From Bacteroidales bacterium (GTDB lineage: Bacteria; Bacteroidota; Bacteroidia; Bacteroidales; UBA7960): DNA of 12,749 nt. The stretch covers positions 1 through 12,749 of the forward strand of contig SLEW01000097.1 in the NCBI GenBank assembly GCA_007124575.1, read 5' to 3'. Under the pieces are notes generated by a model. The model saw nothing but the letters and a program-made list of their open reading frames with translations. It searched no databases and was not told the origin of the DNA. This document shows positions 1-7,749 of this stretch, one piece after another (within the stretch, counting starts at the first letter, position 1; each line of letters starts with the position of its first letter). A program made the translations under genes and the position numbers.

Positions 1-1653
1 CATGAGGATGTCAATTACATTAGAAAGCACATAGGATTTATTAAGGCTTCATACCGGAAACTTTTGCGGGAGGAGAACATGACAGCCTTTGAGCAAAAGC
101 TTGGCAAAGAAGATACCGCAGAGGAAGCGACGGCACCTGAAGATCATTTGACAGAGCGTTTTGATGCAGCTTTTTCCATATATAAGGAGAAAAAGAATGC
201 CTATGATAAGACTTTGGAGAAACAAATGCAGGAAAATCTTCAAACCAAGGAGCAGATTCTCGATGAGCTGCGTGAGCTTATTGAATCTGAAGAAGAGCTG
301 AAGAAGACCTACGATCAGTTTCACGCTTTACAGGAGCGCTGGCGCGCAGTTGGTCCGGTTCCAAGGGGTTCGAAGGGCACACTTTGGAACAATTATCATT
401 TTCTTGTGGAAAAGTTTTTCGACAAGGTAAACATTAACAAGGAGCTTAAAGACCTTGACCTGAAAAAGAATCTGGAGGCCAAAACGGGGCTCTGTGAGAA
501 AGCTGAGGAGCTGCTTCTTGAAACCAGCGTGACTAAATCATTCCAGCAATTGCAAAAACTGCATGAAGCATGGAAGGAAACGGGCCCTGTACCCAAGGAT
601 AAAAAAGATGAACTTTGGGAGCGATTCAAAGCTGCCACCGACAAGCTTAATAAACGCAGGCAGGATCATTATGAAAAGCTTAGAGAAGAACAGAATAAAA
701 ATTATGCTGCCAAACTGGTGCTCTGTGAAAAGGCTGAAGAATTGACTGTTGACATGCCTGAAACACCCCGTCAATGGCAAAAGAAGACCGATGAGATCAA
801 TGAACTTTTTAAAGTTTGGAAAACCATCGGCTTTGCTCCCAAAAAAGTAAACAATGAGGTTTGGAATCGTTTCCGTTCATCCCTTGATACCTTTTTTGCC
901 AATAAAAAAGAATTCTTCAAAAAATATAAGGATCAGCAGAAGGAAAACTATAACCAGAAATTGAATTTATGCATGCAGGCAGAAGCTTTGAAGGATAGCG
1001 AAGACTGGCGCAACACTACAGATAGTCTTATCGCCCTGCAAAAAGAATGGAAAGAGGTTGGGCCGGTACCCGCTAAGTTTTCCGATAAGATATGGAAACG
1101 CTTCCGAAATGCTTGTGATGCGTTCTTCAATAAAAAGTCTGAACATTTTGCCAACATTGGTGAAAAACAGGAAGAAAACCTGAAAAAGAAAAAGGAGCTG
1201 ATCGATAAGGTTAAAAATTATGACTATGGAGATGATAACAAGGAAAACCTTGAAACTCTTAAAGAATTCCAGCGTCAATGGATGGAAACCGGTCATGTTC
1301 CAATCAAACTAAAGGATAAGGTGCAGTCCGAGTTCAGGCAAGCCATTGATGAACAATTTGAAAAGCTTAATATAAGCAAGAAGGTTAAAAGCACCTTGTC
1401 TTTCCGGTCAAAAATCGAAAACCTCAAAGGTGCTCCTAACGCAGGTAACATTATCCAAAAAGAAAAAAATATCCTGGCAAATAAAATCAAGTTCCTTGAG
1501 GGTGATATCAAGGTACTTGAAAACAACATTGGATTTTTCGCTTCCTCGAAAAAGGCTGATGTGTTGAAAGCAGAATTCGAGGAAAAAATCGAGAAAGCCA
1601 GAAATGAGATTCAGGTGCTCAGAGAGAAAATGAAGATCCTCTCGAATAGCTAA
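1..1653 (+). CDS. DUF349 repeat protein, 5'-truncated by the window edge
   Basis: The frame is open from base 1 to the TAA at 1651-1653, giving 550 visible residues with no start in view. A TTG at 64 or ATG at 79 could be called as the start. However, the residues encoded before them (HEDVNYIRKHIGFIKASYRK) resemble the lysine- and aromatic-rich segment that precedes the DUF349 repeats in Bacteroidota homologues, so the gene most likely begins upstream of the window. Five DUF349-type units are visible, each with a W-(K/R)-x-(V/T/I)-G-x-(V/A)-P core and most with a following (L/I/V)W-x-(R/N)-(F/Y): near nt 310-430, 535-650, 770-910, 1005-1150 and 1245-1370. The last unit lacks the second Trp (VQSEF). 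Residues about 484-550 form a lysine/glutamate-rich coiled coil. There is no signal peptide or membrane segment in the visible part, so it is probably cytoplasmic. The family's function is not established. The family call is secure; the start is unknown. Confidence 0.9.
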   Translation, partial: HEDVNYIRKHIGFIKASYRKLLREENMTAFEQKLGKEDTAEEATAPEDHLTERFDAAFSIYKEKKNAYDKTLEKQMQENLQTKEQILDELRELIESEEELKKTYDQFHALQERWRAVGPVPRGSKGTLWNNYHFLVEKFFDKVNINKELKDLDLKKNLEAKTGLCEKAEELLLETSVTKSFQQLQKLHEAWKETGPVPKDKKDELWERFKAATDKLNKRRQDHYEKLREEQNKNYAAKLVLCEKAEELTVDMPETPRQWQKKTDEINELFKVWKTIGFAPKKVNNEVWNRFRSSLDTFFANKKEFFKKYKDQQKENYNQKLNLCMQAEALKDSEDWRNTTDSLIALQKEWKEVGPVPAKFSDKIWKRFRNACDAFFNKKSEHFANIGEKQEENLKKKKELIDKVKNYDYGDDNKENLETLKEFQRQWMETGHVPIKLKDKVQSEFRQAIDEQFEKLNISKKVKSTLSFRSKIENLKGAPNAGNIIQKEKNILANKIKFLEGDIKVLENNIGFFASSKKADVLKAEFEEKIEKARNEIQVLREKMKILSNS

Positions 1654-1667
1654 TCCATTAGATTTTG

Positions 1668-1675
1668 TATATTTG
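1668..1675 (+). promoter_or_regulatory. Candidate Bacteroidota -7 promoter element
   Basis: TATATTTG matches the TAnnTTTG -7 consensus described for the Bacteroidota primary sigma factor. It lies in the 57-nt gap before the beta-barrel gene and would start a transcript near 1682, leaving a leader of about 30 nt. No clear TTTG -33 box stands at the usual 19-21 nt upstream. The gene may therefore also be read through from the DUF349 gene. Confidence 0.4.
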
Positions 1676-1710
1676 TCAGGTAGCGTTAAATGTGCTAAAC
1701 ATCTGACATC

Positions 1711-2376
1711 ATGCTAAAAAGAGCGTTCCTGACATGGGTTCTGTGTTTGTGTCTCGGGTTTTATTCCGCCCAGGCTGCCGATTTTGGTATACGTGCAGGG
1801 CTGAATTTTTCGGGAATTCCCTCCGCTAAGGAGTACTTTTTATTAAGTACTGAGATGGCAGATTACTCACTGGAAATACCCAATGGAAATTACACCGGCT
1901 TCCATTTTGGCGTCTTTACAAAATTATCCTTTGCCAACGTATTTATACAGCCTGAGTTTCTATTTGAAGAAACCAGGCAGGAAATGTTGCTTCATAATGA
2001 CCGGCACACCCCCGACATGCCTGAAGTTCAAAGTTTTGCACCCAGGTTCAGCACACTAAAAATACCTGTTACGGCAGGAATTAAATTAGCCATTTTCCGT
2101 TTTGGTATCGGACCTTATTTTGCTTATATGCTGGATAATACAAGGGGGTATATGCATCTCATTGACTATGACGAGAGGATCACTTTTCATTACAACGAGT
2201 CAAGGGCAGGTTACCAGATCCTGGCCGGCATCAAAATTGGCAATCTGAGTCTTGATTACCGATTCGAAGGCAGTTTTTCATACCTTGGTCATGAAGTCAG
2301 GATGGGCGAAACCCAGTATGACTTTTCGATCAGGCCCCGGCAGCATGTCATCAGCCTTGGAATAGTTATTTTCTGA
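1711..2376 (+). CDS. Secreted outer-membrane beta-barrel protein (PorT/OMP_b-brl family)
   Basis: This encodes 221 residues. It starts with a Sec signal peptide: a Lys/Arg pair at residues 3-4, a hydrophobic stretch at about 5-20, and an AQA-A-type cleavage site near residue 22. The mature part has alternating aromatic/hydrophobic strands typical of small 8-10-stranded Bacteroidota barrels. These include FGIRAGLNFSG just after cleavage, FHFGVFTKL, LKIPVTAGIKL, FRFGIGPYFAYML, YQILAGIKIG and the terminal strand HVISLGIVIF, which ends in Phe as many outer-membrane barrels do. The LKIPV...GPYF pattern is characteristic of the PorT-like domain family. There is no obvious Shine-Dalgarno sequence, and ATG 1711 is the start that gives an intact signal peptide. 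It lies 57 nt after the DUF349 gene on the same strand, and its stop is 15 nt from the convergent permease stop. The substrate or partner cannot be told from sequence; the barrel call is inferred from pattern. Confidence 0.8.
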   Translation: MLKRAFLTWVLCLCLGFYSAQAADFGIRAGLNFSGIPSAKEYFLLSTEMADYSLEIPNGNYTGFHFGVFTKLSFANVFIQPEFLFEETRQEMLLHNDRHTPDMPEVQSFAPRFSTLKIPVTAGIKLAIFRFGIGPYFAYMLDNTRGYMHLIDYDERITFHYNESRAGYQILAGIKIGNLSLDYRFEGSFSYLGHEVRMGETQYDFSIRPRQHVISLGIVIF

Positions 2377-2391
2377 AGTTTCGGTATATGC

Positions 2392-3612
2392 TTACCTGAA
2401 AATGATGGCCTTCACCGGTGAGATACGCGAGATGATATAAGAGGGGATGAGCAGCATGACCATAGATATGGCAAAACTTCCCAGGTTAAGCAGCGCAATG
2501 TGAGATATCTGCATATTTATCGGTACTTCTGAAACATAATATGATTCAGGTGAGAGCTGTATGATGCCTGTATATGATTGCACAAGGCAAAGTCCTATCC
2601 CGACAAGGTTACCCCACAGCAGGCCTTTGAAAATAAGCATGGCTGCATGATACAGGAAAACACTTCTTATTGTGGTGTTTCTGGCACCAAGTGCTTTCAA
2701 GATACCGATGGCATTGACCTTTTCCAATATAGTGATAAGCAGTGTGGTAATCATGTTAATTCCTGCCACAAGAACCATCAGGGCAATGATCACATACACA
2801 TTCATGTCAAGTAACGCCAGCCAGTCAAATATCTGCGGATAGAGTTGCCGGATGCTTTGAGCATCAAGATGGTATGGAATCAGGTCAAGGGTTTTCCTTG
2901 CCACTTCAGGAATTTTATCGAAGTCATCTACCAGTACCTCAAACCCGCCAATCTGATCTTCATCCCAGTCATTCAGTGTCTGTATGTGCCTGAGGTCTCC
3001 AAGTACAAATACCCGGTCAAGTTCTTCCAGGCCCGTGTCGTAAATGCCTGTGACCTGCAACCTCCTTATTCGGGGAGGGTCCTGGATGAAATAGATGAAG
3101 AGATCATCACCGGTATTCAGGAAAAGTCTTTTGGAGATAAGCGATGAGATGATCACCCCATCAGAGCGTGTTGTGTCATCCATGCTTAAGGTGTCACCGG
3201 ATACAAGCCTGTTGCGGAAAAAAGACCAGTCAAAATCAGGCCCCACACCCTTTAGCACAACCCCATGGATGTCATCATCTGTTTTTATGATTCCGGGTTT
3301 AGTGGCGAACTTCTGAATGTGTCTTACGCCATCAATCTGAAGAACATCATCCAGAAAAACCTGTTCACTGCTTATAGGGCTTGCTTCAAACGAAACATTG
3401 TAGTCATAATTGGTGATCTGGATATGAGATCCAAAACCGATAACCTTTTCCCTGATCTCATCCTGGAAACCTGTTACGACCGCCATGGACACAATCATTA
3501 CTGCCAAACCCAGGGCAATGCTGATAGTGGCGATCTTCCTGATCAGAGAAATATAGCCTTTTCCCTTACCAGCACCGCCCAAACGTTTGGCTATAAAGAG
3601 TGGGGTATTCAA
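2392..3612 (-). CDS. FtsX-like ABC transporter permease (LolC/LolE family)
   Basis: This is a 406-residue inner-membrane permease with the MacB/LolE topology. One N-terminal transmembrane helix (about residues 27-47) is followed by a periplasmic domain (about 50-265). Three C-terminal helices follow (about 270-296, 322-346 and 370-394). The segment EKVNAIGILKALGA (297-310), after the second helix, matches the conserved cytoplasmic coupling segment that contacts the ATPase. GFGSHIQI after the first helix is typical of Bacteroidota LolE-like proteins. In such systems the permease works with a LolD-type ATPase to release lipoproteins from the inner membrane; that role is inferred here, because no ATPase gene lies in the window. 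The start is TTG at 3612: no ATG lies between it and the in-frame TGA six codons upstream, and MNTPLFIAKRL fits the family N-terminus. It begins 30 nt after the clpB stop, so co-transcription with clpB is likely. Confidence 0.87.
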   Translation of the reverse strand: MNTPLFIAKRLGGAGKGKGYISLIRKIATISIALGLAVMIVSMAVVTGFQDEIREKVIGFGSHIQITNYDYNVSFEASPISSEQVFLDDVLQIDGVRHIQKFATKPGIIKTDDDIHGVVLKGVGPDFDWSFFRNRLVSGDTLSMDDTTRSDGVIISSLISKRLFLNTGDDLFIYFIQDPPRIRRLQVTGIYDTGLEELDRVFVLGDLRHIQTLNDWDEDQIGGFEVLVDDFDKIPEVARKTLDLIPYHLDAQSIRQLYPQIFDWLALLDMNVYVIIALMVLVAGINMITTLLITILEKVNAIGILKALGARNTTIRSVFLYHAAMLIFKGLLWGNLVGIGLCLVQSYTGIIQLSPESYYVSEVPINMQISHIALLNLGSFAISMVMLLIPSYIISRISPVKAIIFR

Positions 3613-3642
3613 GGTGATTTCTTTTTTTCAAAAGTAGCACTT

Positions 3643-6237
3643 TTAGCCGACTTTGAAAACAAGGTCATCACCTTCTTTGTCCACGCGCACATGGTCACCT
3701 GCTTTAACCGTTCCACCAAGAATTTCCACGGATAGCCTATTCAGGACATGCCGCTGAATGATACGCTTTAAGGGCCGCGCACCAAACTGTGGGTCAAAGC
3801 CTGCCTCTGCAATCCAGTCGGCAGCATTATCGCTGAGTTCTATGCTGATATCGTTGTCGCGCAAGAGATCACGTACGTTTTTCAATTGTAACTCCACGAT
3901 GTCTCTGATCTCTTCCCTGGTCAGCGGCTTGAACATGATTGTTTCGTCAATGCGGTTGAGGAATTCAGGTCTGATGCTTTTTTTTAGCAAGCTAAAAACA
4001 TCCTCACGGCACTGGTTAATGATCTCTTCGCGGTTTTCGTCGGTCATACTTTCCATTTTCTCCTGGATAAGTCCTGAGCCTACGTTTGACGTCATTATGA
4101 TGATAGAATTCTTAAAGTCTGCCGTACGGCCTTTATTATCTGTCAAACGGCCGTCTTCCAATACCTGGAGCAGAATGTTGAACACATCGGGATGGGCTTT
4201 TTCGATCTCATCCAGCAGGATGACTGAATAGGGCTTGCGTCTTACTGACTCGGTAAGCTGGCCGCTTTCTTCGTAACCCACATATCCCGGAGGTGCACCA
4301 ATGAGCCTGCTTACGGCATGTCGTTCCTGGTATTCAGACATGTCGATGCGTACCATAGCATTTTCATCATCAAACAGAAACTCAGCCAAAGCCTTGGCAA
4401 GCTCTGTTTTCCCAACGCCGGTTGTTCCGAGAAAAATGAATGATCCGACAGGCCTTTTGGGATCCTGCAGACCTGCACGGCTTCTGCGAATGGCATCAGA
4501 TACAGCCACGAGTGCTTCGTCCTGACCAACTACCCGTTTATGAAGCTCATCTTCCAGTTTCAAAAGCTTTTCGCGCTCACTCTGGAGCATTCTGCTTACC
4601 GGGATGCCCGTCCAGCGTGAAACAACATCAGCCACGTCCTCGGCACTCACCTCTTCTTTTATCATGGCAGAGTCAACCTGAAGTTCCTGCAGTTTTTGAT
4701 GCAGTTGCTGTAACTTCTCTTCAGCCTCTTTAATGCGACCGTACCTTATCTCGGCTACCTTGCCGAAATCGCCACCACGCTCAGCCTGCTCCGCCTCAAA
4801 ACGATATTGTTCAATGGCTGCTTTATGTTTCTGTATCTCATCTACAACGGCCTTTTCATTCTCCCACCTGGCCTTCAGTTTATTTTTTTCTTCCTGTATA
4901 TTAGCCAGCTCTTCGGTAAGAATCTTTAGCTTGGCTTCATCTTTTTCCCGCTTGATGGCTTCCCGCTCTATCTCAAGTTGCCTGATCCTGCGTTCTGCTT
5001 CATCCAGTTCTTCCGGCACGGAGTTCATTTCCAGGCGAAGCTTGGAGGCTGCCTCATCAATGAGGTCTATAGCCTTGTCGGGAAGAAACCGATCCGAAAT
5101 ATATCTGTGTGAAAGTTCTACCGCAGCAATGATAGACTCATCTTTGATGCGCACCTGATGATGGGTTTCATATCTTTCCTTCAATCCGCGCAAAATACTT
5201 ATTGCATCTGCTTTGACTGGCTCTTCAACCATCACAACCTGGAAACGGCGTTCCAGGGCCTTGTCTTTTTCAAAATAGCGCTGATATTCTTTGAGCGTAG
5301 TAGCGCCAATGGCCCTGAGCTCACCCCTGGCCAGGGCCGGCTTCAGTATGTTGGCAGCGTCCATCGCACCTTCCCCCGATGCACCAGCACCTACCAGCGT
5401 ATGAATCTCATCAATAAACAAGACATACTCGCCGTCGCTGGCGACAACCTCTTTAACCACAGCCTTGATACGCTCTTCAAACTCTCCCTTATACTTGGCA
5501 CCAGCTACAAGCGCACCCATGTCAAGAGAAAAGATCTTCCTGGATTTCAAATTTTCAGGAACATCACCGTTAATAATACGGTGGGCAAGCCCCTCTGCTA
5601 TGGCCGTCTTGCCTACACCAGCCTCACCAATGAGAATGGGGTTGTTTTTGGTGCGGCGTGCCAGTATCTGAAGGATCCTCCGGATCTCATCATCACGACC
5701 GATCACAGGATCAAGCTTTCCGGTCTGTGCCAGATCATTAAGGTTGTTTGCATAGCGATTCAGCGCATTCAGCCGTTCCTCCGCCGACTGGCTGTCGACA
5801 GTTGATCCCTGACGCAAGTTTTTAATGGCCTCTTTAAGCCCCTTTAATGTCATCCCGCTATCCTTCAATAATTGAGCCGCATCGTCGGAGCCGGAAAGAA
5901 TGCCCAGCATAAGGTGTTCTACAGAAATATATTCATCACCAAACTCCTTGAGCATACTATTAGCCACCTGCAGTGTTTTCTTAGCTGAATCAGCAAGATA
6001 AGGCTCTCCTCCGGCCACCTTTGGATAGCGGCCAATGATCCTGTCCAGGGCCTGCTGTATGGTTGTCGAAGACACATTGTTCTTTTTCAGCAGATGGGGT
6101 GCTACATTATCATCCACTGAAAGAATGCCCTTTAACAAATGGCCGTTCTCGATAGCCTGGTGCTCATAACCCATGGCTATCTCCTGGGCCTTTTGTATGG
6201 CTTCCTGTGATTTTATTGTTAAACGATCAAAATGCAT
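3643..6237 (-). CDS. clpB: ATP-dependent chaperone ClpB (HSP100 disaggregase)
   Basis: At 864 residues this is full length for ClpB, which forms a cytoplasmic hexamer and, with DnaK, pulls polypeptides out of aggregates. Domains in order: Clp N-terminal double repeat (about 1-145); first AAA+ module with Walker A GEAGVGKT (204-211), pore loop KYKG (248-251), Walker B VLFIDE (272-277) and arginine pair at 330-331; the M-domain coiled coil (about 408-525); and the second AAA+ module with Walker A GTTGVGKT (604-611), pore loop GYVGYE (651-656), Walker B VILLDE (672-677) and sensor-2 GARPLKR (819-825). The long M-domain distinguishes it from ClpA and ClpC. There is no IGF/IGL-type ClpP-binding loop, consistent with a disaggregase rather than a protease partner. 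The ATG at 6237 has a good AGGAG five nt upstream. No CIRCE operator was seen upstream. It is the first gene of a probable two-gene transcript with the permease. Confidence 0.98.
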   Translation of the reverse strand: MHFDRLTIKSQEAIQKAQEIAMGYEHQAIENGHLLKGILSVDDNVAPHLLKKNNVSSTTIQQALDRIIGRYPKVAGGEPYLADSAKKTLQVANSMLKEFGDEYISVEHLMLGILSGSDDAAQLLKDSGMTLKGLKEAIKNLRQGSTVDSQSAEERLNALNRYANNLNDLAQTGKLDPVIGRDDEIRRILQILARRTKNNPILIGEAGVGKTAIAEGLAHRIINGDVPENLKSRKIFSLDMGALVAGAKYKGEFEERIKAVVKEVVASDGEYVLFIDEIHTLVGAGASGEGAMDAANILKPALARGELRAIGATTLKEYQRYFEKDKALERRFQVVMVEEPVKADAISILRGLKERYETHHQVRIKDESIIAAVELSHRYISDRFLPDKAIDLIDEAASKLRLEMNSVPEELDEAERRIRQLEIEREAIKREKDEAKLKILTEELANIQEEKNKLKARWENEKAVVDEIQKHKAAIEQYRFEAEQAERGGDFGKVAEIRYGRIKEAEEKLQQLHQKLQELQVDSAMIKEEVSAEDVADVVSRWTGIPVSRMLQSEREKLLKLEDELHKRVVGQDEALVAVSDAIRRSRAGLQDPKRPVGSFIFLGTTGVGKTELAKALAEFLFDDENAMVRIDMSEYQERHAVSRLIGAPPGYVGYEESGQLTESVRRKPYSVILLDEIEKAHPDVFNILLQVLEDGRLTDNKGRTADFKNSIIIMTSNVGSGLIQEKMESMTDENREEIINQCREDVFSLLKKSIRPEFLNRIDETIMFKPLTREEIRDIVELQLKNVRDLLRDNDISIELSDNAADWIAEAGFDPQFGARPLKRIIQRHVLNRLSVEILGGTVKAGDHVRVDKEGDDLVFKVG

Positions 6238-6242
6238 ATATA

Positions 6243-6247
6243 CTCCT
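6243..6247 (-). promoter_or_regulatory. Shine-Dalgarno sequence of clpB
   Basis: On the minus strand AGGAG sits 5 nt before the clpB ATG. It supports the chosen start. It is notable because most other starts here (the barrel gene, permease, symporter, rimM, rpsP) have only A/T-rich leaders. Confidence 0.6.
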
Positions 6248-6322
6248 AATTTACCTGTTTTTCAATGTAAAATTTGCTTTCTGCAGACTATATCAAATTG
6301 TAAACCAATTATGTAGCAGGTG

Positions 6323-6338
6323 TTTTGGGAGGCCAAAA
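6323..6338. repeat. 16-bp palindrome upstream of clpB
   Basis: The sequence is TTTTGG-GAGG-CCAAAA, a perfect 6-bp inverted repeat around a 4-nt centre, about 85 nt before the clpB start. It could be an operator or a small hairpin in the clpB leader. It does not match CIRCE, and I do not recognise the factor. Confidence 0.4.
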
Positions 6339-6437
6339 TGGCAGATATTTTACAAATAAAATGTCACTATTTCAGTCCGTTCATATCACATGATTTTGTA
6401 TTATTGCTCCTTGTTAGTGTAAGCGAGGGTAAAAATT

Positions 6438-6472
6438 GCCAATAGCTAAAAGCCAACAGCCAAAAGCTAATA
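6438..6472. repeat. Degenerate heptamer tandem array, consensus GCYAAHA (5 units)
   Basis: Five contiguous 7-bp units run from 6438 to 6472, beginning with GCCAATA and ending with GCTAATA. All fit GCYAAHA, and no base falls outside the period. The array is non-coding and lies between clpB and the symporter. Similar low-complexity 7-8-bp arrays recur between genes in Bacteroidota, as I recall from spurious hypothetical proteins; their function is unknown. Confidence 0.75.
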
Positions 6473-6489
6473 ACAGTCCCGGACTTTTT

Positions 6490-6513
6490 GACGTTTCGAC
6501 GTTTCGACGTTTC
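6490..6513. repeat. Octamer tandem repeat GACGTTTC (3 exact units)
   Basis: Three exact head-to-tail copies of GACGTTTC lie at 6490-6497, 6498-6505 and 6506-6513. A decayed unit, GACTTTTT, precedes them at 6482-6489. The array ends 24 nt before the symporter ATG, so it is in or next to the expected promoter/leader region. Confidence 0.8.
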
Positions 6514-6537
6514 CATATTTGAACAAAATGCATACCC

Positions 6538-7749
6538 ATGAAGAAATTAAAACTCCACTGGCAAATACTGATTGCCCTGATTTTAAGTGTCTTTTTTGGA
6601 TACTTTTTCCGGGATTACGTGCCATATGTTACCTGGATGGGAGATCTTTTCCTGCGTGCATTGCAGATGATCATTGCCCCGCTGATCTTATCCTCTATCA
6701 TTTCGGGGGTGTTAAACCTGGGGACATCCAAAAACCTTGGACGCATGGGGGCCAAAACAATTGGCTATTACATGATTACAGGGCTGATTGCCGCCACAGT
6801 GGGCATCCTCGCTGTAAACATCATACGTCCCGGCCACAGTGCCGACATTCGACTCCAGGAAGATTTCGTGCTGGAGGCTGACCCGGCAACCTTAGGTCAA
6901 ACCTTGCTGGAAATCGTGCCGACCAATATTTTCCAGGCTCTCGCCGAGACCGACATGCTTTCCATCATCTTTTTTGCCATCCTTTTCGGCTTTTTCGCTT
7001 CCCGTCTGAATGAGAAATACAAGGCACCCATTGAAAAGACCTTTAATGCGATTTTCGAGGTGATGATGCGCATCACCATGTTTGTCATACGCTTTGCTCC
7101 GCTGGGTATTTTTGGCATAGTATCAGGAATCGTGGCTGAACAGGCTGATGACCTGGTAGCAATCTTTTCAAGCATGGGAATATACATGATTACGGTGATC
7201 CTGGCCCTGATGGTGCATTCCATAGTTGTACTGCCACTCTTAATGCATTTTGTGGGCGGTGTGAACCCCCGAAAGCATTTCCGGGCGATGTCTGTACCCT
7301 TGCTCACTGCGTTCACCACATCCAGCAGCAGTGCCACGCTTCCGCTCACCATGGAAGCAGTGGAAAAAAATGCCGGTGTTTCCAAGAAGACCTCCAGCTT
7401 CGTGCTGCCCCTGGGTGCTACCATTAACATGGATGGTACGGCCCTTTATGAATGTGTTTCTGTCTTGTTCATTGCACAAGTCATCGGCATGGAGCTTAGC
7501 ATCGTGCAGCAGATGATCGTGGTTCTCACGGCTCTTTTGGCATCCATAGGAGCTGCAGGTGTGCCCATGGCCGGCTTAGTGGTCATCACGATAATCATGT
7601 CCGTGCTGGGTATGCCCCTGGAGGCCATCGGCCTCATTCTTGCCGTGGAACGTATTCTCGATATGTTCCGTACCTCGGTGAACATATGGAGTGATACCTG
7701 CGGAGCAGTGATTATTGCCCGTTCGGAAGGGGAGGAGCTGAAAGTTTAA
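6538..7749 (+). CDS. Cation:dicarboxylate/acidic amino-acid symporter (DAACS/SDF family)
   Basis: This is a 403-residue polytopic inner-membrane protein of the family that includes GltPh and GltP. It should import a dicarboxylate or acidic amino acid driven by Na+ or H+. Family signatures are intact: the serine-rich hairpin HP1, TTSSSSATLP (260-269); the GATINMDGT motif (293-301) with Asn297 and Asp299 at cation/substrate positions; and the last-helix pattern D375-x-x-R378-T379-x-x-N382-x-x-x-D386, which matches D394, R397, T398, N401 and D405 of GltPh. The retained Arg378 favours an acidic substrate over a neutral one. The Gly before the final Asp in GltPh is Ser385 here. The ATG at 6538 gives the usual short basic N-terminus (MKKLKLHWQ) before the first helix. 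It appears monocistronic, with clpB divergent upstream and rimM convergent downstream. Its stop codon falls inside a heptamer repeat array. The exact substrate is unknown. Confidence 0.92.
   Translation: MKKLKLHWQILIALILSVFFGYFFRDYVPYVTWMGDLFLRALQMIIAPLILSSIISGVLNLGTSKNLGRMGAKTIGYYMITGLIAATVGILAVNIIRPGHSADIRLQEDFVLEADPATLGQTLLEIVPTNIFQALAETDMLSIIFFAILFGFFASRLNEKYKAPIEKTFNAIFEVMMRITMFVIRFAPLGIFGIVSGIVAEQADDLVAIFSSMGIYMITVILALMVHSIVVLPLLMHFVGGVNPRKHFRAMSVPLLTAFTTSSSSATLPLTMEAVEKNAGVSKKTSSFVLPLGATINMDGTALYECVSVLFIAQVIGMELSIVQQMIVVLTALLASIGAAGVPMAGLVVITIIMSVLGMPLEAIGLILAVERILDMFRTSVNIWSDTCGAVIIARSEGEELKV

Larger units (their letters stand above)
6238..6537. other. Divergent intergenic region between clpB and the symporter
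   Basis: These 300 nt contain no convincing gene. From the clpB side they hold the clpB Shine-Dalgarno sequence, an A/T-rich stretch, a 16-bp palindrome (6323-6338), a heptamer array (6438-6472) and an octamer array (6490-6513). No full TAnnTTTG box with a matching -33 element was found for either gene. The nearest candidates are TTTATTTG on the minus strand (6353-6360), one mismatch, for clpB, and CATATTTG on the plus strand (6514-6521), one mismatch but very close to the symporter ATG. Promoters for both genes must lie here but are not pinned down. Confidence 0.6.

Noticed and set aside
3265..3735. A 156-codon plus-strand frame spanning the clpB-permease junction
   Set aside because: It is antisense to the clpB C-terminus and permease N-terminus, with no start context or domain.
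5158..5805. A 215-codon plus-strand frame, and several others of 70-157 codons, opposite clpB
   Set aside because: They lie wholly inside an intact, highly conserved clpB and show no recognisable domain; codon constraint on clpB explains the openness.
6238..6537. A CIRCE/HrcA operator upstream of clpB
   Set aside because: No TTAGCACTC-N9-GAGTGCTAA or close variant is present.
6519..6881. A 120-codon plus-strand frame overlapping the symporter start
   Set aside because: It is out of frame with the well-supported symporter, and its product has no membrane or domain pattern.
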